Shown in pieces: positions 1-8,929 of a DNA stretch of 64,000 nucleotides; positions within the stretch are counted from its first letter, which is position 1, and each line of letters opens with the position of its first letter. The position numbers and the translations under genes are program-made. The notes beneath the pieces were generated by a model. That model was given only the letters and a program-made list of their open reading frames with translations, ran no database searches and had not been told where the DNA came from. Source of the DNA: JBFGJY01 sp041576975 (GTDB lineage Bacteria; Pseudomonadota; Gammaproteobacteria; UBA4575); the NCBI GenBank assembly GCA_041576975.1, contig JBFGJY010000003.1, forward strand, positions 1-64,000, given 5' to 3'.

Positions 1-121
1 CTAAGCGCTCTCGTTAATGAGTTAAGTCCCCTGATTAGCCAATTAATTAGTATTTAAAAAATTTGTTTTTTTTAACATCAAGATAAATTATGTTACTTGA
101 AGGGTTATTAAACTTGCCTAC

Positions 122-421
122 ATGGGGTTATCTCGGAATAAGCATGCATTAAATAACAATGTAGCGCTAGCCGAGAACCCCTATACCCTTGTCAGCGTCA
201 ATAAGACAAAGGCACCTCAAGAAAGCGAAGGTAATGATTGGTACCAATACATCGTAGAACGTGATGGATCTACTATGGTTGGCTATATGCGTGGAACATT
301 ACTTTAAGTAACAGAGTATGCCAAAGACAATGTCGAGAAGTTGAATTTTTGCTTTGGTACACACACAAATTTATTTATATATCGCGACCAAATAAAAAAG
401 ACGCTTAAACCTAAAAGTTGA
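122..421 (+). pseudogene. small ORF interrupted by an in-frame stop
   Basis: An ATG at 122 opens a 61-codon frame whose end (WYQYIVERDG..VGYMRGTLL) has the look of a conserved beta-rich C-terminus. It stops at a TAA at 305-307. The same frame then continues in a protein-like way (VTEYAKDNVEKLN) to a TGA at 419-421. One reading is a gene split by a nonsense mutation; the other is a genuine 61-residue protein with chance coding-like sequence after it. No signal peptide and no strong ribosome binding site is visible. I do not recognise the family. Confidence 0.3.
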
Positions 422-457
422 TTACCAAATAAGTTTAACGATCACTTGTATAAACGC

Positions 458-484
458 CTGCTTACGGCCAATAGCGAACATTCA
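458..484. repeat. degenerate copy of a dispersed palindromic repeat
   Basis: The arms TGCTTACGG and GCGAACATT flank a CCAATA centre. This looks like a diverged variant of the TGTCCGCTTT...AAGCGGTCATT element seen at 1065, 27418, 30340 and 30936. It lies in the non-coding stretch between the broken ORF at 122 and the exported protein at 638; nothing else is visible in 422-637. Confidence 0.4.
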
Positions 485-637
485 CAAACCCAGAAATATA
501 CTCATATAGCAACAAATGACAAGGCCAGAATGAAGCGTCAAAACACACATGGTGCAGAGCATATCTATTGTTAGCTGTTATAATCTAGAAAATATCTTAA
601 GCCATAAATTTAATTGTGGCCATAATTATGAATAGAT

Positions 638-934
638 ATGAAATCGAAAATGATTTTATTAGCAATAGTAGCCACTGTTTCACAATCGGGATGGGCTGGT
701 TCTTTACATCCTACTGGTATTGAGGTCCAACTTTATGCAGACGCCGGTCCTGGCATTTACTATGATCAATATTTCAATCGTGGTGACAAGCTAAAAAAGT
801 CTTATATATATTTTCCTACTGTGTCTGCTTATGAAGCCTACAGCAAAAGGCTCAGAGAAGAGAGTTTTAAAGAGACTGATGATGGGAGCACTGCAAAGTC
901 TTATGACGAAAGTTCTGAGAAAACAGAAAACTAA
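638..934 (+). CDS. small exported protein, unknown function
   Basis: This is a 98-residue protein with a clear Sec signal peptide: charged MKSK, a hydrophobic core, and a probable cut after WAG or SGWA near residue 20. The mature part is short and hydrophilic. It begins with a possible beta-strand (GIEVQLYADAG), then a Tyr-rich segment, and ends in an acidic, Ser/Glu-rich tail with no cysteines. The product is probably periplasmic or secreted. The gene stands alone, with the convergent tas gene downstream across a 200-base gap that carries a palindromic repeat. I do not recognise the family. Confidence 0.5.
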   Translation: MKSKMILLAIVATVSQSGWAGSLHPTGIEVQLYADAGPGIYYDQYFNRGDKLKKSYIYFPTVSAYEAYSKRLREESFKETDDGSTAKSYDESSEKTEN

Positions 935-1064
935 TCTCAAGCACCTAGATTTCACTACAACGAACTTTTGGCTAAAGGCAAATCATTAAAAAGTTTAACC
1001 GTATAACTCAGAAGCCTAGTGTTCAATACAGCAACATTGTATAAATGGATTATATCTTGATTGT

Positions 1065-1093
1065 ATGTCCGCTTTAGGTCGAATGCGGTCATT
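1065..1093. repeat. dispersed palindromic repeat, copy 1
   Basis: The left arm is ATGTCCGCTTT and the right arm GAATGCGGTCATT, around AGGTC. The arms pair imperfectly, so the element could form a short hairpin. It lies between the convergent ends of the ORF at 638 and tas, where it could act as a bidirectional terminator or be a REP-like element. Sister copies lie at 27418, 30340 and 30936. Confidence 0.6.
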
Positions 1094-1134
1094 AAGGTGA
1101 CATACAGTTAACAATTTACAAAACTATAACTTAA

Positions 1135-2169
1135 CTAAGGACATGGGTTTGGTTGTTGTTGATGTAATGCTTCAATTTCTTCCAGCAGCTCATCTGAAAT
1201 TTCTAGATTAATGCTGTTAATATTTTCAGATAATTGTTCCAAATTTGTAGCTCCAATAATATTTGCAGTAACAAACGGTCTAGAATTTATAAATGATAAG
1301 GCCATTGTTGTTGGAGAAAGTCCGTGTTGTTGTGCAAGTTCAACATATGCTTGTGTTGCTTTAACACCCTGATCATTGTTATACCGATCAAAACGTTGAA
1401 ACAAAGAAAGCCGTGCGTTTGCAGGCGCATTACCACCTAAGTACTTACCCGTTAATACACCAAATCCCAATGGCGAATACGCAAGTAAGCCTATGTTTTC
1501 ACGATGCGATATTTCTGCCAGCCCTATTTCAAAAGTTCGATTCAATAAGTTATAGGGATTTTGCACACTCACAACTGATGGCCAAGAGTTTGCCCGTGCA
1601 TAAAATTGATACTGCATTACGCCCCAGGGGGTTTCATTGCTGATGCCCAAATGTCTAACCTTGCCTTGCTCCACCGCCTTTACTAAACAAGCGTAAGTAT
1701 CTTCTATTGCAATTGAAGTATCCGTCTCTACATGTGAATAACCGAGCTTGCCAAAGTAATTTGTGTTTCTTGCCGGCCAATGCACCTGATATAAATCGAT
1801 ATAGTCCGTTTGCAGTCGTTTTAAACTTGCATGTAAAGCAGAGTTTATATGTTCGGGCATTAGCTGCGGACCATCTCGTAAATACGGCATCATTCCAGGC
1901 CCAGAAACTTTGGTGGCTAATATAACTTGATCACGTAGACCACTCTTTTTAAACCAACTTCCAATATATTCTTCGGTTCGCCCTTGCGTTGGCTCTAGTG
2001 GTGGTACTGGATACATCTCCGCCGTATCAATAAAGTTCACACCTTGTGCCAATGCATAGTCTAGTTGGGAGTGAGCTTCATTTTCAGTGTTTTGTTCACC
2101 AAAAGTCATCGTGCCCAGGCAAATCTTACTTACTCTTATCCCGGTATTACTAAGTTCACTAAATTGCAT
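1135..2169 (-). CDS. tas: Tas-type NADP(H)-dependent aldo/keto reductase
   Basis: This 344-residue protein is close to the length of E. coli Tas (346) and is similar along its whole length. It has LGTMTFGEQN at the start, FIDTAEMYPVPP carrying the catalytic Asp and Tyr, the catalytic Lys in ATKVSGPG, the catalytic His in YQVHWP, and the GISNET and SLLNRTFE motifs. It is expected to be a cytosolic TIM-barrel enzyme reducing carbonyl substrates with NADPH; the physiological substrate of the family is poorly defined. It lies 17 bases downstream of the FIST gene on the same strand and may be co-transcribed with it. No Shine-Dalgarno sequence is visible before the ATG. Confidence 0.9.
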   Translation of the reverse strand: MQFSELSNTGIRVSKICLGTMTFGEQNTENEAHSQLDYALAQGVNFIDTAEMYPVPPLEPTQGRTEEYIGSWFKKSGLRDQVILATKVSGPGMMPYLRDGPQLMPEHINSALHASLKRLQTDYIDLYQVHWPARNTNYFGKLGYSHVETDTSIAIEDTYACLVKAVEQGKVRHLGISNETPWGVMQYQFYARANSWPSVVSVQNPYNLLNRTFEIGLAEISHRENIGLLAYSPLGFGVLTGKYLGGNAPANARLSLFQRFDRYNNDQGVKATQAYVELAQQHGLSPTTMALSFINSRPFVTANIIGATNLEQLSENINSINLEISDELLEEIEALHQQQPNPCP

Positions 2170-2186
2170 ACATTAAAAGGAAAAGG

Positions 2187-3308
2187 TCACATAAAAAGAG
2201 TTAGTACACCCGTATATCCATAAAGGCGGTTGTGAAAAATTTCTCCATTAGCAAAGAAACCTGCTAGAGGAAAATCACCTAATTCTTCTTGAATCATTTT
2301 AAGTTCCTCTGAGTTTTCTCCAAACTGATAGCGTCCCCGTCCCAAACAGGTGTAGTACACACCGCCACGCGGGTTAGTTTTGATGCGCGACTTCATTATT
2401 CTTAACATGCGCAACATGTCCTCTCTAGCACTGTTGCCATCACGTCGACAGAACATAAATTTACTACCTTCGTATAAGTAATCACCTACTGCAATTATTT
2501 TTTCGTTTTCATCAAACCCGATGATGTTTCTAACCAAATAGTCTCCTGTATCAGAATACTCGATAGGGAGGCCAGCAAATATATAACCTGCGATTTTATA
2601 TAAATCTTTTGCTAAGACTTCTCCTATGTCCTCTCGAAATACTTCAAGAGCAGGACGATGATCTAGTTCAATAAGTAAATTACGATCAGCTTTTGTAATA
2701 ATATGTTGCTGGTCTAAAGGTGTGCACCCTTGTGTATGTCCTACGATAGTGCCCACTTGCGGTGAGAAAAAAATACCCGATACACTTCCGCTAATTACCT
2801 CTTTAGCGATTTGATGATTCTGATAGTTTGATGAGGTTAAACCACCAACTAAATATGCTGCAGGAACAGTTTCCGAAATCTTTTCAATTATGTTTGGCGT
2901 AATAGGGTTACTAGGGTCGCCATGGATTATCCCAACATGCGGTAGTTCTTCCTTGCAGTAACTGGAAATCTGTTCAAGTAATTGTTCTTCGCTCAAATCA
3001 TTCGCGCCAATAATCGCAAAATTTTTAGTCTCAATATCTGCCAGCATTACTACTAAAGCTGCTTCATCATAGTACTCAGCTCCAGTGCTACATAGCCCGA
3101 TACCCACTGTACCAACCCAATTTGTAATCCCAGTATCTTGCTTAAGTCGACCTACTATATTTTCTAAGTCATTACCAAGTGTGTCACTGGCATATATAAA
3201 TCCCAATTGAAACTTTCCTCGAACATCGCCAAGTTGTCGCAAACAATTATTTACAAGTTCACGTGCGGGTTGCCCAGATGCGATTGCAAGTTGAAACTCT
3301 TCTGTCAT
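2187..3308 (-). CDS. FIST-domain (FIST_N/FIST_C) sensory protein
   Basis: This 373-residue cytosolic protein has the FIST two-domain pattern. An N-terminal half contains GLCSTGAEYYDEAALVVML and VGGLTSS. A C-terminal half ends in a Gly/Cys segment (GGVYYTCLGRG) followed by GFFANGEIF and a final YTGVLTLFM. FIST domains are thought to bind small ligands, possibly amino acids, and often occur with signalling modules. This one stands without a fused output domain. The gene is followed 17 bases later by tas and preceded by the decayed phosphoribulokinase gene. Confidence 0.82.
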   Translation of the reverse strand: MTEEFQLAIASGQPARELVNNCLRQLGDVRGKFQLGFIYASDTLGNDLENIVGRLKQDTGITNWVGTVGIGLCSTGAEYYDEAALVVMLADIETKNFAIIGANDLSEEQLLEQISSYCKEELPHVGIIHGDPSNPITPNIIEKISETVPAAYLVGGLTSSNYQNHQIAKEVISGSVSGIFFSPQVGTIVGHTQGCTPLDQQHIITKADRNLLIELDHRPALEVFREDIGEVLAKDLYKIAGYIFAGLPIEYSDTGDYLVRNIIGFDENEKIIAVGDYLYEGSKFMFCRRDGNSAREDMLRMLRIMKSRIKTNPRGGVYYTCLGRGRYQFGENSEELKMIQEELGDFPLAGFFANGEIFHNRLYGYTGVLTLFM

Positions 3309-3326
3309 GTAACTTGGTCTTTATGG

Positions 3327-4231
3327 CTATTTTTTTAACCTACCTGCCATTTTAAGTTGGTACGTTTTTTCCACTAGCATTTTTATTATCGGTGTTAGTA
3401 AAGTTTCCATTGCAAACACCATCTTTTCTGCAGACATAACAAGTTGGTTAGGCTGATATTAAATAAATTTTCAATTTTTTTCGCGTAACTCATCAATGCT
3501 CAAAGTAAACTTTTCAGGACGACGTATGTGCAAAATGACTACGCTTTCATGTAGTGCTGGTATTTCTTGCACATCAAAAGGATTAGTTGTATCAACGATA
3601 GGTGCGTGTTGAAAATTAACGTCTGTACGAGAAAATTGAGGTGAAATATTAGTAACATAGTCGGGCGTGCGGCGTACAATGATGTTGACTCCACATCTGT
3701 ATGCGAATAGCCGCGTTCGACACTACCACAAACGATTTTTTGAATCCATTCCAGATTCATTGTTGGCGCCACGCCTACTAATGGAGCTACATGCTGTGCG
3801 ATATTAAAATTTTCTGTAATTAAACTGCCATGCAGTCCCTCATAAAATAAAAGGTCACTATTCGGTGCAATTGGTTCCCACAGAGTAAATGCACCACGAC
3901 TCAAATCAGGATAAGCCGCTGCTGCTTCCTCACTATGCAGATATAACCACATCTGACCTGTTTCAGATTCACCATGGTCGCAAAACAATTGACCTAACCG
4001 ATCAAGCAGATTGCCATCCGGTGAAAAATGCGTCATGCGATGGCCAAATAAATCTGGAAATATTATGCGTTCATACATCTCGGCACGCGTAAACTTGTAG
4101 AAAATATCACCCTCAATCACCACAGGATTAATGCCAATATCTGTGAATATGTGTTCAAATGCCTCGCAAACAGTTGAAGTACCTACGCCAGAGGATCCAG
4201 TGACAGCGATGATCGGATGTCACGCAGACAT
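3327..4231 (-). pseudogene. prkB: phosphoribulokinase (PrkB-type), disrupted
   Basis: Read from an ATG at 4229-4231, the frame gives MSA, a TGA stop at 4220-4222 as codon 4, then the P-loop region HPIIAVTGSSGVGTSTV and VIEGDIFYKFTR. A second lesion near 3687 shifts the frame: the continuation (VRRTPDYVTNISPQFSRTDV, DTTNPFDV) is in another frame. Around 3450-3473, at an A-run, there are further stops or a shift. A C-terminal segment (MSAEKMVFAMETLLTP) then reaches a TAG at 3327-3329. The total of about 300 codons matches the roughly 290-residue family, so the gene is nearly full length but carries at least three disruptions. An intact open part alone (3539-4123) would lack the P-loop and should not make an active kinase. 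Confidence 0.8.
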
Positions 4232-4576
4232 AGGTTTATCCCCTATTCAAGATCGTGGTTGTTTGCACTGCTTGCGTTAGCAAGTCTAATCATACTAATC
4301 AGGGGCACGGTTGTTGCCTCCAGACAATCACTTTACCGATATCTAGAACTAAAAATAAATTCATGGTCCTAACGAATAAAAATAATTTCTATTAGTCTAT
4401 AGATTGGTTGTAATTACATCCATGGTTTAACAAAGCGTGTTAAAATAATTTAACAACTACATGTAACCTCAGTGTTACCACCAACCATCGAGACCTGGTC
4501 TTAAGGTAGGAAACTCAATACCCGATATTCTGATGTTTGATAATACTTAAAGGACTATGAGTGTAATCAGGAGAAT
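4232..4576. other. intergenic region upstream of the SulP gene
   Basis: These 345 bases hold no convincing ORF. Two short inverted repeats are visible, GTAAC/GTTAC at about 4474-4488 and AGACC-T-GGTCT at 4492-4502. They could be regulator sites for the transporter gene but are too short to assert. Confidence 0.4.
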
Positions 4577-6385
4577 GTGTTGATCTCGGCACAACAATAT
4601 ACGCGTGAATTCGTTAGCCGATTTATTCCCTACTTAAACTGGTTGGGCGAATTAAAAGACCCATCTATTGTATGGAAAGATTGTGTTGCAGGATTAACTG
4701 TAGCGCTGGTATTAATTCCGCAGTCGATGGCATATGCCCAACTCGCGGGTCTGCCCGCTTATTACGGTCTTTATGCATCGTTTTTGCCCGTCATTGTTGC
4801 ATCGCTGTTTGGTTCCTCTCGCCAATTACAAACAGGTCCTGTTGCAGTAGTTTCATTAATGACAGCCGCCGCATTAGAACCTCTAGCGGCAGCAAACCCA
4901 GAAGGTTATTTGGTTTATGCGGCAGTGCTTGCGATCATTGTAGGCATTTTTCAAATGTCGTTAGGCTTGTTACGCCTTGGTGTATTGGTGGAATTTTTAT
5001 CTCACCCAGTCGTAATTGGTTTTACAAACGCTGCTGCAATTATTATTGCTGCATCTCAAGTATCTAAACTTTTTGGGGTATCTGCAGAAACTGGCCATCA
5101 TTTTTATATAACGATTTGGAATGTATTAGTTGAGGCATCTAAACACTCACACTTTCCAACATTAGCGATGGGCATTACTGCCATAGCAATCATTTTCGGG
5201 CTAAATCGCTTTGCTCCTAAATTACCAGCTGTACTTACAGCGGTTGTGGTTACAAGTCTTATTTCTTTATTGGTCGGGTACGAAACATTAGGCGGAAAAG
5301 TGGTTGGCAATATACCTGCAGGCTTGCCTGCTATTTCTGTACCTAGATTTGATATGTCGATCATGATTGATTTGATAGGAAAGGCCATTGTTATTGCGGT
5401 AATCGCTTATATGGAGGCCATCTCCATCGCTAAAGCTATTGCAGTTCAAACTCGTCAACGCATAGATGCCAACCAAGGCCTAGTAGGACAAGGCTTAGCA
5501 AATATTGTCTCTGGATTCTCTGGTGCTTATCCTGTGGCGGGTTCCTTTTCACGTTCCGCGGTGAATATGGCAGCAGGTGCCAAAACAGGTTTTGCTGCAA
5601 TCTTTACTGGTTTAATTGTCGCGATGTCCTTAATACTGTTGTACTTCAGTCAGTATTTATATTATTTACCACAGGCCACCTTGGCGGCTGTAATCATCTC
5701 TGCAGTAATTAACCTGGTTCGAATAAAACAAATTAAATATGCATTTCGTGTACATAAACATGATGGTTTTATTGCCATACTTACTTTCGTGTTAACACTA
5801 ATTTTGGCACCGCATTTAGAACAAAGCATCTTTGTTGGCGTAGTTTTGTCGCTAGGTCTATTTATGTATCGAACCATGCATCCACACATATCCGTGTTGT
5901 CAAGACATGCAGACGGCACACTACGTGATGCGCAAGTTAACATTCTTAAAACTTGTCCACATATATCTGTATTGCGCTTTGAAGGACCGTTATTTTTTGC
6001 TAGTGCAATGTACTTTGAGGCAAAGGTGCTGGAGCGCGTTGCAGCTAAACCAGATCTCAAGTTTATTATAATTGATGCCGAAGCGATTACAGATATTGAT
6101 GCGACCGGTGAAGACATGCTTCACCAATTGTCGTTGCGTCTGGTTACCTTGGGTATCGAATTAGTATTTGCACGTACCAAGCGTCAAGTCATGGATGTAT
6201 TTGTGCGTACAGGATTTGCTGGGCCCGATTGGCATGATCACTTCTACCGATCTGATAAAGCTGCTATTGAATTTGCCTGGAAAAACATCAGTGATTGTGA
6301 AGAAGAGGCTTGCCCGCTTGCCACTGAGCATGAGTGTCCTGCAAGACGCTTAACACTGCTTGATAAAGAAACGGTAAATTTTTAA
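4577..6385 (+). CDS. SulP-family anion transporter with C-terminal STAS domain
   Basis: This 602-residue inner-membrane protein has the SulP signature near residues 38-75 (ALVLIPQSMAYAQLAGLPA, YGLYASFLP), then SSRQLQTGPVAVVS, a membrane domain of 10 or more helices, SGFSGAYPVAGSFSRSAVN, and a C-terminal STAS domain (about 440-570) with IIDAEAITDIDATG. The family carries sulfate, bicarbonate or other anions; the sequence does not settle which. The tail is Cys-rich (CEEEACPLATEHECPARR). The start is uncertain: a GTG at 4577 lies only three bases after AGGAG, so the TTG at 4580 is equally likely. The stop overlaps the convergent trmB stop. Confidence 0.88.
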   Translation: MLISAQQYTREFVSRFIPYLNWLGELKDPSIVWKDCVAGLTVALVLIPQSMAYAQLAGLPAYYGLYASFLPVIVASLFGSSRQLQTGPVAVVSLMTAAALEPLAAANPEGYLVYAAVLAIIVGIFQMSLGLLRLGVLVEFLSHPVVIGFTNAAAIIIAASQVSKLFGVSAETGHHFYITIWNVLVEASKHSHFPTLAMGITAIAIIFGLNRFAPKLPAVLTAVVVTSLISLLVGYETLGGKVVGNIPAGLPAISVPRFDMSIMIDLIGKAIVIAVIAYMEAISIAKAIAVQTRQRIDANQGLVGQGLANIVSGFSGAYPVAGSFSRSAVNMAAGAKTGFAAIFTGLIVAMSLILLYFSQYLYYLPQATLAAVIISAVINLVRIKQIKYAFRVHKHDGFIAILTFVLTLILAPHLEQSIFVGVVLSLGLFMYRTMHPHISVLSRHADGTLRDAQVNILKTCPHISVLRFEGPLFFASAMYFEAKVLERVAAKPDLKFIIIDAEAITDIDATGEDMLHQLSLRLVTLGIELVFARTKRQVMDVFVRTGFAGPDWHDHFYRSDKAAIEFAWKNISDCEEEACPLATEHECPARRLTLLDKETVNF

Positions 6386-7053
6386 CCGGTTTTTTTATAC
6401 ACCTGAGCAAAAACTTGATGACCAAGTTTTTCGCCACGGCGCTCAAACTTCGTTTGCGGGCGTTGTTTAATTAAATTAGAGTTGCCGACGTTCTTAAACA
6501 AATTGCATCGCACTATGCTGTCTTGAATATGACTTGCATAGGGCTGCCAATCTGTCGCTATATTTAACTCCCCTTCACGGACGAGCTTTCTGGCAACAAG
6601 TTGTACAAATTCAGTTTGCAGTAAGCGCCTTTTATGATGACGTTTCTTTGGCCAAGGATCGGGAAACCATATCAACACCGAAACAAAACTCTTTGCTGCA
6701 ATATGCTCCTGCAATAATGTAACCACATCCATGTTTATCACGCGCACATTGATAAGCTCAGCTTCCGCTACCATTCTTAATAGAGAACCAATCCCAGGGC
6801 GATAAACCTCAACACCTAAAAAATTTAAATTCGGGTGTTGTTTAGCAAGCAACGTTAACGCTTCACCATTTCCAAAGCCAATATCGAGAACAATTGGGTT
6901 TAAATTACTAAATATACTTTGTAAGTCGAGCAGCTTGTCTGTAACTTCGATTCCATAGATAGACCAATAGTTTTCAATAGCCATTTGCTGACCTTTTGTG
7001 ATACGGCCTTCACGACGAACGAAACTACGAATTACAGAAGAGGGTTTTTGCAA
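6382..7053 (-). CDS. trmB: tRNA (guanine-N7)-methyltransferase
   Basis: This enzyme methylates G46 in the variable loop of tRNAs using S-adenosylmethionine. The 223-residue protein has the family layout: a basic N-terminus (SFVRREGRITKGQ), the SAM-binding motif LDIGFGNGEALTLLA, the FLGVEVYRPGIG segment, the diagnostic WFPDPWPKKRHHKRR, and a C-terminal TKFERRGEKLGH. It lies 18 bases downstream of thiG on the same strand, a neighbourhood common in gammaproteobacteria. Its stop overlaps the convergent SulP gene by four bases. Confidence 0.95.
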   Translation of the reverse strand: MQKPSSVIRSFVRREGRITKGQQMAIENYWSIYGIEVTDKLLDLQSIFSNLNPIVLDIGFGNGEALTLLAKQHPNLNFLGVEVYRPGIGSLLRMVAEAELINVRVINMDVVTLLQEHIAAKSFVSVLIWFPDPWPKKRHHKRRLLQTEFVQLVARKLVREGELNIATDWQPYASHIQDSIVRCNLFKNVGNSNLIKQRPQTKFERRGEKLGHQVFAQVYKKTG

Positions 7054-7071
7054 GAATGTGTTTAAAGGCGA

Positions 7072-7890
7072 TTACATAAAAGAGCCATCAATCGGTGATG
7101 AAGCAGATGCAAAGCGGCGTCTTGGCATACGCCCCGCAAGAAAAGCCTGGCGACCAGCTTCAATTGCAAGCTTCATTGCCGAGGCCATTAATACCGGTTG
7201 TTTGGCTTCAGCAATAGCTGTGTTCATCAAAACACCATCACACCCCAGCTCCATCGCAACGGCTGCATCCGATGCAGTACCTACACCCGCATCTACTAAA
7301 ATGGGCACGCTGGCATTTTCTACGATGGTGAGAATATTGTAAGGATTGCGCACACCTAGGCCGGAACCGATGGGCGCTGCCAAAGGCATTACTGCAACAC
7401 AGCCCATTTCTTCTAATTGTTTGGCCACGATTGGGTCATCATTAGTATATACCATGATTTGAAAATCTTCTTTTATTAAAATCGTCGCAGCATTCAAGGT
7501 TTCAACCACATTCGGGTACAATGTTTTTTCATCGCCGAGCACTTCAAGTTTTACCAAAGCATGGCCATCTAATAACTCTCTAGCTAAACGGCATGTACGC
7601 ACCGCATCTCTAGCACTGTAGCAACCAGCAGTATTGGGAAGAATTGTAAATTCACTGGGTGGAATTACATCGAGCAAATTGGGTTCATTTTTGTCTTGCC
7701 CGATATTGGTTCTGCGTATTGCAACCGTAACAATCTCCGCACCACTGGCCACGATTGCTGCACGTGTTTCTTGTAAATTTTTATATTTACCAGTTCCTAC
7801 CAGTAAGCGTGACGCATATTGTTTTCCAGCAATGATGAGTATGTCTTCACTATCACTTATTAAACTGGCTGGCATTGGGTTTACTGTCAT
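7072..7890 (-). CDS. thiG: thiazole synthase
   Basis: ThiG condenses deoxyxylulose 5-phosphate, dehydroglycine and ThiS-thiocarboxylate into the thiazole phosphate of thiamin. The 272-residue TIM-barrel protein shows SRLLVGTGKYKN near the N-terminus, LVKLEVLGDEKTLYPN with the expected Schiff-base lysine, CVAVMPLAAPIGSG, and the phosphate-binding ending VDAGVGTASDAAVAMELG. It is somewhat longer than the roughly 256-residue norm at the N-terminus, so a later start is possible. ThiS lies about 750 bases upstream, separated by a membrane-protein gene on the opposite strand. No TPP riboswitch is visible in the 63 bases upstream. Confidence 0.95.
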   Translation of the reverse strand: MTVNPMPASLISDSEDILIIAGKQYASRLLVGTGKYKNLQETRAAIVASGAEIVTVAIRRTNIGQDKNEPNLLDVIPPSEFTILPNTAGCYSARDAVRTCRLARELLDGHALVKLEVLGDEKTLYPNVVETLNAATILIKEDFQIMVYTNDDPIVAKQLEEMGCVAVMPLAAPIGSGLGVRNPYNILTIVENASVPILVDAGVGTASDAAVAMELGCDGVLMNTAIAEAKQPVLMASAMKLAIEAGRQAFLAGRMPRRRFASASSPIDGSFM

Positions 7891-7953
7891 AACGTTAGTT
7901 TTATGTTACATTTTTGTAAGGAATTAACAATCTGCTTTTAAAGCTATATATCA

Positions 7954-8640
7954 ATGTCAAATGGCTGGACTGACAATTTAGTTAATTTATTAATTCTAGC
8001 CTTGCTGCCTATATATGTAGGTGTGCACACATATTTTCTCCCTGCGTCTTTAAGTATAGGTGGTATCGCAGACGCCGGATTTGTCTCTATCATAACACTC
8101 ACATTCATCGCCGCTGGCTTTGTCACTTTATTAACACTTATTTTTAACCCACTCTTCTTGGACACTTCAAGATTAACGGCAGCTGCCTCCTCTTATGTAG
8201 TACTCATCTATTTTCTGCACGAGGCAGACATGCACCGATTATTAACCATAGAGGACGTAACCCACGGTAAATTTTACACCATGGAAAATGTACCTATGTG
8301 GCAAAAAATAATTGCCGCACTGTTGTTAGTCCTTTTAGCAATTTTTCTCGTTTATTTATTATTTAAATATGCGCGTTTGATCTGGGCAAAAATACGCGCT
8401 TTCGAACCCTGGGCGGTGGCATTTTTTCTGTGGTTTGTGGTGCTGTTGATATCGCAACTAAGTGATAAATCAGGGTTGAATCACACGCATATAGGAAGGG
8501 TAATTCAGGAGTGCAGTGAGTGCTGGGGCGCCATTTTTATATTTCTTGCAACGATTCAGATAATTCCTACCCTTAAGCAACGCACACCTATTCAATATGG
8601 CGTAACAGCGTACGACGTAATGCGCAACCGAGAGATGTAG
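7954..8640 (+). CDS. polytopic membrane protein of unknown function
   Basis: This 228-residue protein has about six hydrophobic segments, near residues 8-28, 39-63, 73-90, 115-141, 150-170 and 190-208. Between helices 3 and 4 is a hydrophilic loop (HEADMHRLLTIED), and before the last helix a His/Cys-containing stretch (HTHIGRVIQECSECW). I do not recognise a family. It is divergent from thiG and its end nearly meets the convergent thiS end, so it is inserted within the thiamin gene set on the opposite strand. A functional link to thiamin synthesis is not shown. Confidence 0.6.
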   Translation: MSNGWTDNLVNLLILALLPIYVGVHTYFLPASLSIGGIADAGFVSIITLTFIAAGFVTLLTLIFNPLFLDTSRLTAAASSYVVLIYFLHEADMHRLLTIEDVTHGKFYTMENVPMWQKIIAALLLVLLAIFLVYLLFKYARLIWAKIRAFEPWAVAFFLWFVVLLISQLSDKSGLNHTHIGRVIQECSECWGAIFIFLATIQIIPTLKQRTPIQYGVTAYDVMRNREM

Positions 8641-8646
8641 ATTGTC

Positions 8647-8847
8647 TCAACCACCGCCTATAGCTTGAATGATCTCCACACGATCACCAGCTTTAAGCAC
8701 ATATTGAGCAAACGAGCTGCGCACCACTAGCTCCTGATTAACCTCAACCGCAAGACGTTGATCTTTCATACCTAGTTCAGCAATCAGTCCTTCTGTGGTA
8801 AGGCCTTCAGAAATCTCTTTTTTATTGCCATTTAATAAAATTTGCAT
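8647..8847 (-). CDS. thiS: sulfur carrier protein ThiS
   Basis: This is a 66-residue ubiquitin-like protein: MQILLNGNKKEI as first strand, LAVEVNQELVVRS in the middle, and a C-terminal end DRVEIIQAIGGG. The terminal Gly-Gly is where the adenylate and then the thiocarboxylate are formed for delivery of sulfur to ThiG. The length and ending are exactly those of ThiS. It is divergent from thiO across 82 bases, so the two may share a regulatory region. Confidence 0.93.
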   Translation of the reverse strand: MQILLNGNKKEISEGLTTEGLIAELGMKDQRLAVEVNQELVVRSSFAQYVLKAGDRVEIIQAIGGG

Positions 8848-8929
8848 AGTTTCTTTATGTCAAACAGTTTGCTTTAGTAGTGGCTATAATCTGTGAACAC
8901 CATGAATAGTTCAACATCTAAAAATTACT

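Noticed and set aside
4492..4502. AGACC-T-GGTCT palindrome upstream of the SulP gene
   Set aside because: It is too short and isolated to call an operator; no second copy was seen.
8848..8929. possible TPP riboswitch between thiS and thiO
   Set aside because: The gap is only 82 bases and lacks the CTGAGA core of the THI element.
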